NCBI GenBank assembly: GCA_003427395.1
Contig: BFEA01000046.1
Location: 802,153-846,473, forward strand
Direction of reading: 5' to 3'
DNA: 44,321 nt
Source of the DNA: Chara braunii
Taxonomy: Eukaryota; Streptophyta; Charophyceae; Charales; Characeae
In this document: piece by piece, positions 38,428-44,321 of the stretch
Position numbering within the stretch: position 1 is the stretch's first letter
Layout of the letters: each line of letters starts with the position of its first letter
Program-made: the position numbers and the translations under genes
Notes under the pieces: model-generated
Database searches by the model: none
The model's input: the letters and a program-made list of their open reading frames with translations, nothing else
What the model was told of the DNA's origin: nothing

Positions 38428-41400
38428 CCTTTCATAGACCCAGTCAAACAAGCAATACTTCCTTCCTCCCATCCGTCCCCAGATGCAACCCCACAATCTG
38501 CTTTCAATCAAACAATAAAACTGAAACTGACATTGCACATACATTTCTTTACTTAGTCTGGTTTGTATCCTGAAAGTTAAACATAAAATCAAAGGTAAGG
38601 ATGCACTCAATGTACTTAGTGAAAACATAGCAAGGAATATAGATAGGGGTTATTACAGGGTTTATAAAGGGAAAGCAATGATTACCTCTCAGTTCCCTGC
38701 CTCCAGAACTCCTCCTCAGTTCCGGCAGAGCTACCGCAATCGGTGGGCTGACTCCCCACATAGTCTTGCTGCGGTCCTACGGGTTGCAATCCCGCCTGCC
38801 GCCTTCCTCTCGTAACAAGACTAGACTTAGATTAAGAAGGGCAGAAGTAGGGGCTTGAGACTCTCAAGATACAGGAGGGGGACTGCCTAAACTCTCAGGA
38901 GAGGGCTTTGATACCTTCCTTCGCCTAAGGGCCCCTCAATGGTGGCCAAAAAACGTAGTAGACTGGTCAATCCGCAACCAGACACATGAGGAAATTGGTT
39001 GAATCGTGGCCAAAGCGTCGAGCACTGCCCTACGTTGGCCCTCCAAGCTGTAGAGGTAGCCTCCTTTGTAGAATTTTAACCACTCCCCCAAAACACTCCG
39101 CTCCTACCACCAGCTAAACTGCAGCAACGCGACCTAGAACGTCGTGTTTCGAGCAGAGCACCTCCTCCGCACTTTATCTGAAGTGCAACTAAGAACACAG
39201 CAACGCTAGGCAGATTTCCGCGCGCTCAACAAATGCACAGCAAAAGCCTGACAACGCATAACGACAACCTCAACAGTCTTTAGTTCAGGGCCAGCAGCAA
39301 CTCACACACCATACCATCATAGGGTTCGGACCAAAAGCATAGTGGCAGATGCTAGCAAATAGCAGCAACTTCTCCTAACGAATTCACACTTTATGATGTG
39401 AATGGAGACCCGCCACTTCGCCACAGTCACTTCTAGTGCTACAGTAAAAGCATGTTGATGCAAAAATAACATCGATCACCCTCCAAACGCACTGCAGAAG
39501 CAAGAGTAAGTATGATGAAACCACAAACCTCTTTAGCGGCAGTTCAATCTACACACTCTGCCTAAAACCAAATGGCCAAGTGTTGTTCATCATGCGAAAG
39601 TTAATTAGTACTCTAACTTTGGAAATACAACAACCGCATCCTAACCCAAGGCAACAACCCACCCTGCCATCGCTAGTGGCAGTAACCAAACTGCTGGCAG
39701 ATGTCGGTTATGCAGACCATCCCCCAACAAGTAGGTGTGTGTCCTTACCCCATCGTTCTCCCCTTTTACTTTCTGATGATCTTTCACGCACTGTGATCAG
39801 AACCTGATGAGCACAAAGCCGAATCTTGAACGGAGCGAGTACTTCACACGGCATCAGCCGACCAAGTAAGCCCCGCTCTCCTATTCCCTCTCTCAGTACA
39901 TATGGCCAACAATGTTGTTGGCTTTCGTCGATAGACCGGGCAAAATCGGAGCGAATCCGATGTCGGGACATGGGCCGATTTATGGTCAAGCTTTCCCAGT
40001 CCAGCCCGTAGTCCTCACCCTGCCTTTCCCGTCTCAAAGGTAAGTTTCTTCTCTCTCTACATACACCCTGTAAGGATGAAACTACCACCCAATTGGGAGG
40101 AGATCCATCTCCCAATGCCTCCTCGTAAGAAAAGTCGCCTCAACGAGTAAGACTCAGACAAAGACGAGAAAGGTAGGGGGTGCCTGCTTGAATTCTACGA
40201 CTGAGGGCCGCTTTGCGACGATCACGTTGGAGGCTAACGGGACGTAGATGGCTATAATCGATAATGGCAAGCAGGGGAATGTATTCAATCAAGCGTGCGA
40301 GAACCCAAAAAGGAACAAGAATAAAACAACGGTCATTTGGTCATCAGAGCGACGAATGCGTAAAGGGAAAATGCATGCATACTAGCAACGCGGGGGCAAT
40401 GAGGGGCGGTTGAACGTAAAAACGTGCAAAAATCTCCCGCTACAAATAGCCAGATTCATCCCTTTCCTAACTTTCGGTCTCCTCCCACTTGTTCCTCGCA
40501 TCCATGCTTCCTGTTGATCAATGCATCTGCCAATAGGCAAGTCTCCAACCCGGTAGTTCGTCTTATACCACTTTCATCGATAAGATGGGCAAAGTTGGCG
40601 CTAATCTTCCGCTAGAACATAGAAAGATACATTGCACCTTTTCCAAATCCGCATTCATCATCGCATTCGCCCTTTGTGTAAACCCCCAGTTCCCGTCTTT
40701 TCTCGCCTGATTCCCTTTCGAAACGAGGGAGATACGCTTTTTCCTATTCCCCCCTCTCTTCATTCCACCATAGCTTAGCGCACACCCTTTCTTCACTATC
40801 TCCTAAATCACTAACTGATTACTAAAACTAACTTCATATTTGAAATCGCCTGCTATCAAAATCCCAAAAATGACTCTCCCCTCGCTCGATCTCGGTAAGG
40901 ATCGAGCGAGCTATGCTCATCTGACTGCGCCTGACTCCTTCCGCCTTCTCCAACCCTGTCGCAGATGCACCTGGCTCATTCCAACGGTCAAGTTCGACCC
41001 TTTTCTTTTGCTGCCTGGTCCCTTCGTACCAGCTCGTCTTCCGTCGATCTCCTCCTGGCTGGCAAAGCGCCCGATAGCAATCGTCTCCTCGACTGCTATC
41101 CGATAGGTATCTCGGAAGAAGCTAATCCCTTGTCGACCCGGCTAGTCCTCCTCTCCCCCGCCAGGTCCGACGATTGCCTCAACCGACAACATCGTTGCAG
41201 TTCTTCGACCAGCCACCTCTGACCCTTGTTGGTGCCAGCTAGTGCGCTATACCAGACAACGCGGCGGCATCGAATGATACAAACAGCAGGCGGTGAGTTA
41301 TGAAAGTCAAAGTTCGGTAAGGAGTGTGTCATAATTTTTCTTGCCGAATCATTTAGCCCTGGCGCTGCAGCGTGTTGGGAGAGCGTCGGGCCTGTCTTGA

Positions 41401-41804
41401 CGTCCCGTAACGTCGACCAAGTGAGGCAGAACCCGGTGCATATCTTGGCGATAGTAACAATTACTAAAAAAAAAAACTATGGCGACCAAGGTGGAACGGG
41501 GTCCCATAGGAACGTCCCGAGAAGGGTTGCGGCCTTCTTCATCGTGGGCCGCTTTGCCTAAGCACAGTCTGCTTTCTTTCTTCGGGCCTCAACAGGTATG
41601 CTCATACTGAAAACTTCCCATGGCAGGCTGTTGGGAACGGACGACGCTCCTGTAGATAGTCCCCGCCACTCAGGTTCCTTCCGGCTTGTGGCTAACTGCC
41701 CGCCGACTCAAATGCACGATACTTTCCCCGGTCCGTGCTCCAGCGAGGGCGGGATGGCAAAACAATTCTCTTGCCTCCCAAATACGTAGCCTCCGAAAGA
41801 GGCA

Positions 41805-41870
41805 CGTGGTCAAGGTCCTTGAACGCCGTAACGGCCTCTTGATCTGGCGCTACGACCGAGTCAAAAGACC
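41805..41870 (-). other. tRNA-like module 2 in LTR-B
   Basis: On the minus strand GACTCGGTCGTAGCGCC resembles a tRNA A-box/D-arm and CGTTCAAGGACC a slightly altered B box (41814-41824). It is the counterpart of the module at 29775-29835. Confidence 0.45.
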
Positions 41871-42072
41871 ACTGGAGTAAAAAATAATAATAGTATGACG
41901 ACCATAAAAATATCAGGAAAACTTCTAATCGTTAGTGAGCGACTGACGAGAAAAAGAACCTGTTGGCACCGCTCCGACTTTGCTGACAACAGAACCAAGG
42001 GGGATAGCCCCGCCGGGCCCTCAACCCCGTGGTTTCCCCGCGGCTTTCCGATACGCCTACGTCGTCACCGCT

Positions 42073-42130
42073 GGCCTCGATCCCTGAATCTCTGGTTGAA
42101 AGTCCGATACCGTAACCAATAGTAATAAGC
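42073..42130 (-). other. tRNA-like module 1 in LTR-B
   Basis: TTGGTTACGGTATCGGACTT and the B box GGATCGAGG-like sequence (GGGATCGAGGCC, 42073-42084) match the block at 30112-30175 in position and order. The A box is more degraded here. Confidence 0.45.
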
Positions 42131-42545
42131 CCAAGGCTAGGTTTAGTATTGACGTATACCTAAATAACTAAATACTGCGCACGTGCGGGTCTACCGAAAC
42201 GTTCCAAAAACATATCGTTGTTGATGCCGTCCTCCATACGTTCGTACAAGTCACAAGCAAGTGTATCAATCAATGAGACATAATCTTTTTAATCCTGGTT
42301 CGATCATAAATAAAAGATCTGGTCGGTGACCAACGCCGACTTTCACGATCATCAAAGGGAAAACAGATCACGCGCGTCTTAAGTCTGCGCACCCACACAC
42401 TCTCTGCTCCAGTTAACCATCCAGCCTGACGTAAATCATGAACGCAAAGTGCCCCGCACGCAATACTTAAACTTTGAACCAAACCTGTTTCCTATCACTT
42501 GCAAAAACCAGGGCGCATACCGTTGTAAGGGTATTCGCACCGACA

Positions 42546-43061
42546 ACGTAGGGGGAGGGGCCGGGGACCCCGCAACACACTTCGCCCTTAGCCTCTAACA
42601 TGACCTTTGATCCCCAAACAAACCACAAGCCGCACACAAAGCTGAGGTTGAGGCTGAATGAAAGGAGGTCTGGACAAAGATGAGATGGGAAGGAGCGGGG
42701 GTAAGAGGGTTGAGGACAAACACCACCACCCGACATTTCGCCCCTGACACTCCTACAGGGTTGTCCGTCCTCGGAGCAACCGCCATCTCGACCAGAAGTC
42801 GAGAATCGGGTTGGGCCGAGGTAACAACCTATGGAGGTGAGATGGGATGAAGGGGGAGCAATGCCACAAGGCTCCGGACCCTGCACACTCCCCCACCCTC
42901 CACCTACACCACGGCCCCTTTGCGGCAGGCCAGCCGGCAGCTGGGCAATAAGCCCAAGATGGTGCTGAACCGAAAAATAAAAGCGGATGCAGGGAGGATG
43001 GGGGCAAAGGGCGGCGGAAGGGAGAGCGTCCCAGACCCCAAAGATTGGTTGTTCACGTGTC
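42546..43061 (-). other. Truncated ITS1-like spacer of an rRNA gene
   Basis: About 516 bases follow the 3' end of the 18S sequence on the minus strand. They are GC-rich in parts and non-coding. They end exactly where LTR-B begins. No 5.8S-like sequence is seen here or further left, so the rRNA unit is cut by the element or this is a fragment. ORFs over this stretch (for example 42467-43063) cross the junction and are not genes. Confidence 0.6.
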
Positions 43062-44321
43062 AATGATCCTTTCGCAGGCTCACCTACGGAAACCTTGTTA
43101 CAACTTCACCTTCCTCTAAATAATAAGATTCAATAAACTTCTGACAACAACCCAGTGACAAACCGCCGAGATCACCACAATCCTGACACTTCACCAGACC
43201 ATTCAATCGGTCGGAGTGACGGGCGGTGTGTGCAAAGGGCAGGGGCGTAATCAGCGCGAGCTGATGACTCGCACTTACTAGGTATTCCTCGTTCAAGATC
43301 GATAATTACCACAATCTACCCCCGTCACGATGAACCTTAAGAAGGTTACCCGGGCCTTTCGACCCAGGCAAGCGACTCGTTGGATTCATCAGTGTAGCGC
43401 GCGTGCGGCCCAAAACATCTAAGGGCATCACAAACCCGTGATTGCCTCAACTTCCGTTCGCTAGTCGTCCAACAGTCCCTCTAAGAAGCAGGCCACGAGG
43501 AAAGGTCCACCCGTAGCTATTTAGTAGGCTGAGGTCTCGTTCATTAACGAAATTACCTAGACAAATCATTCCACCAACTAAGAACGACCATGCACCACCA
43601 CCCATAGATAGAATCAAGAAAGAGCTCTCAATCCGTCAATCCTTGCTATGTCTGGACCTGGTGAGTTTNCCCGTGTTGAGTCAAATTAAGCCGCAGGCTC
43701 CATGCCTAGCGGTGCCCTTCCGTCAATTCGTTTAAGTTTCAGCCTTGCGACCATACTCCTCCCGCAACCCGTAAACTTTGATTTTTGATAAGGTGTTGGC
43801 AAAGTCATCCAATAGACATCCGCCAATCCCTAGTCGGCATCNTTTATGGTTGAGACTAGGACGATAGCTGATTGTCGTCTATCCCCCAACTTTCGTTCTT
43901 GATTAATGAGAACGTCCTTGGCAAATGCTTTCGCAAAAGTTCGTCAACTTCGTCATCCATAAATCCAAGAATTTCACCTTTGACAATGGAATATGAATAC
44001 CCCCCGTTGTCTCTAATAATCATTACTCCAATCCTGACGACCAATAAAATAGGACCACACTCCTATCGCGTTATTCCTTGCTCATATGTGCAGAGCACAG
44101 GCCTGCTTTGGACACTCTAATTTTTTTAAAGTAACAACGCCGGCTTGGGTCCCAGCCAATAAAGGCAAGGATCGCATACCCGACAAGAAAGGCGAAAGGG
44201 CCGGTACACGCCCGCAAGAGCGGACCAACCCCTCCCACCCGAAATCCAACTACGAGCTTTTTAACTGCAACGATTTAAATATATGCTATTGGAGCTGGAA
44301 TTACCGCGGCGGCTGGCACCA
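43062..44321 (-). rRNA. 18S ribosomal RNA, 3' part (5' part beyond window), possibly a pseudogene
   Basis: The minus strand reads continuously from the 530-loop region (GGTGCCAGCCGCCGCGGTAA) through GAATTGACGGAAGGGCACC, AACGAGACCTCAGCCTACTA, CACACACCGCCCGTC and GTAACAAGGTTTCCGTAGGT to GGATCATT, the usual 18S 3' end. Length and order fit a eukaryotic 18S without introns. Segments such as GTCCTAGTCTCAACCATAAA are green-plant-like. Several near-universal positions are changed: GCCAGCCGCC for GCCAGCAGCC, AAACGAATTGACGG for AAAGGAATTGACGG, TTTGCACACACC for TTGTACACACC, GAGCCTGCGAAAGG for GAACCTGCGGAAGG. It may therefore be a decayed copy or come from a fast-evolving lineage. Confidence 0.93.

Larger units (their letters stand above)
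34693..42545 (-). mobile_element. LTR-B: very long LTR, about 7.9 kb, upstream of element B
   Basis: It starts TGTCGGTGCGAATACCC at 42545 on the minus strand, exactly like LTR-A at 30650, and ends at the leader of element B. All landmarks of LTR-A recur in the same order. It carries its own insertion (36040-36375), five 120-bp units, an 81-bp duplication and hairpin array B. Upstream it directly abuts spacer of a ribosomal RNA gene. The stretches 34700-36030, 38430-40100 and 40100-41800 show no believable gene; the short ORFs found there are not conserved in LTR-A. Confidence 0.7.

Noticed and set aside
41345-41476. Plus-strand tRNA-derived SINE with A-tail (GTTGGGAGAGCGTC, then A11)
   Set aside because: Only the D-arm part resembles a tRNA, the B box is poor, and LTR-A has related sequence without the tail.
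42260-42545. Search for a 5.8S rRNA gene downstream of ITS1
   Set aside because: No stretch resembles the conserved 5.8S core, and the sequence matches the start of LTR-A instead.
42467-43063. 198-codon minus-strand ORF
   Set aside because: It spans ITS1 spacer and the start of LTR-B, with no protein-like composition or homologue in the window.

Overview
This is repeat-dominated eukaryotic nuclear DNA, probably from the green lineage. It has no host protein gene that I can support. Almost everything is explained by large, decayed Ty3/gypsy-type LTR retrotransposons read on the minus strand, plus part of an 18S rRNA gene at the right edge. The 18S sequence is green-plant/charophyte-like in several segments. 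The primer-binding sites (TGGCGCC...) are of the tRNA-Asp type familiar from plant Athila/Tat-Ogre elements. A repeat-rich charophyte such as Chara is my best guess, from memory of its retroelement proteins, and is not proven.

Layout, read on the minus strand from right to left. (1) 44321-43062: 3' part of an 18S gene, then about 0.5 kb of ITS1-like spacer that stops at 42546 without a 5.8S gene. (2) 42545-34693: a very long LTR-like repeat (LTR-B). It is followed by element B: gag, an RGG/GQGN-rich linker with a zinc knuckle, protease, and the start of reverse transcriptase. Element B breaks off at 30651. (3) 30650-22544: a second copy of the same long repeat (LTR-A), a tRNA-Asp-type PBS, and a second gag (gag-A) that breaks off at about 21365. 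(4) 21364 to the left edge: element 1, a giant element that appears inserted in gag-A. It has a 4.7-kb 5' LTR (LTR-C, 21364-16634), a PBS, a 2.9-kb leader, a 6-kb block of extra same-strand ORFs, gag, zinc knuckle, protease, RT-RNaseH-integrase, and the start of its 3' LTR (LTR-D, 1298-1). Bases 1-1298 match 20067-21364 at a constant offset of 20066.

The proteins are dead or nearly so. Gag-to-protease and RT-to-integrase each stay in one frame, but single stop codons interrupt them, several of the type expected from C-to-T change. Protease and pol of element 1 are in a -1 relationship.

The most unusual features are: (a) an array of about ten hairpins in each long LTR, whose stems differ from hairpin to hairpin yet stay self-complementary, while the loop is uniform within one LTR and different in the other; (b) three tandem, mutually related ORFs of unknown function upstream of gag in element 1; (c) LTRs of roughly 8 kb carrying two tRNA-like (Pol III box) modules; (d) two DNA-transposon-like insertions whose empty sites are visible in the other LTR copy; (e) a pol deletion whose joint falls on six bases shared by the RT codons and the LTR start. 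Bases 25131-25991 are an assembly gap. All identities and alignments here were made by eye.
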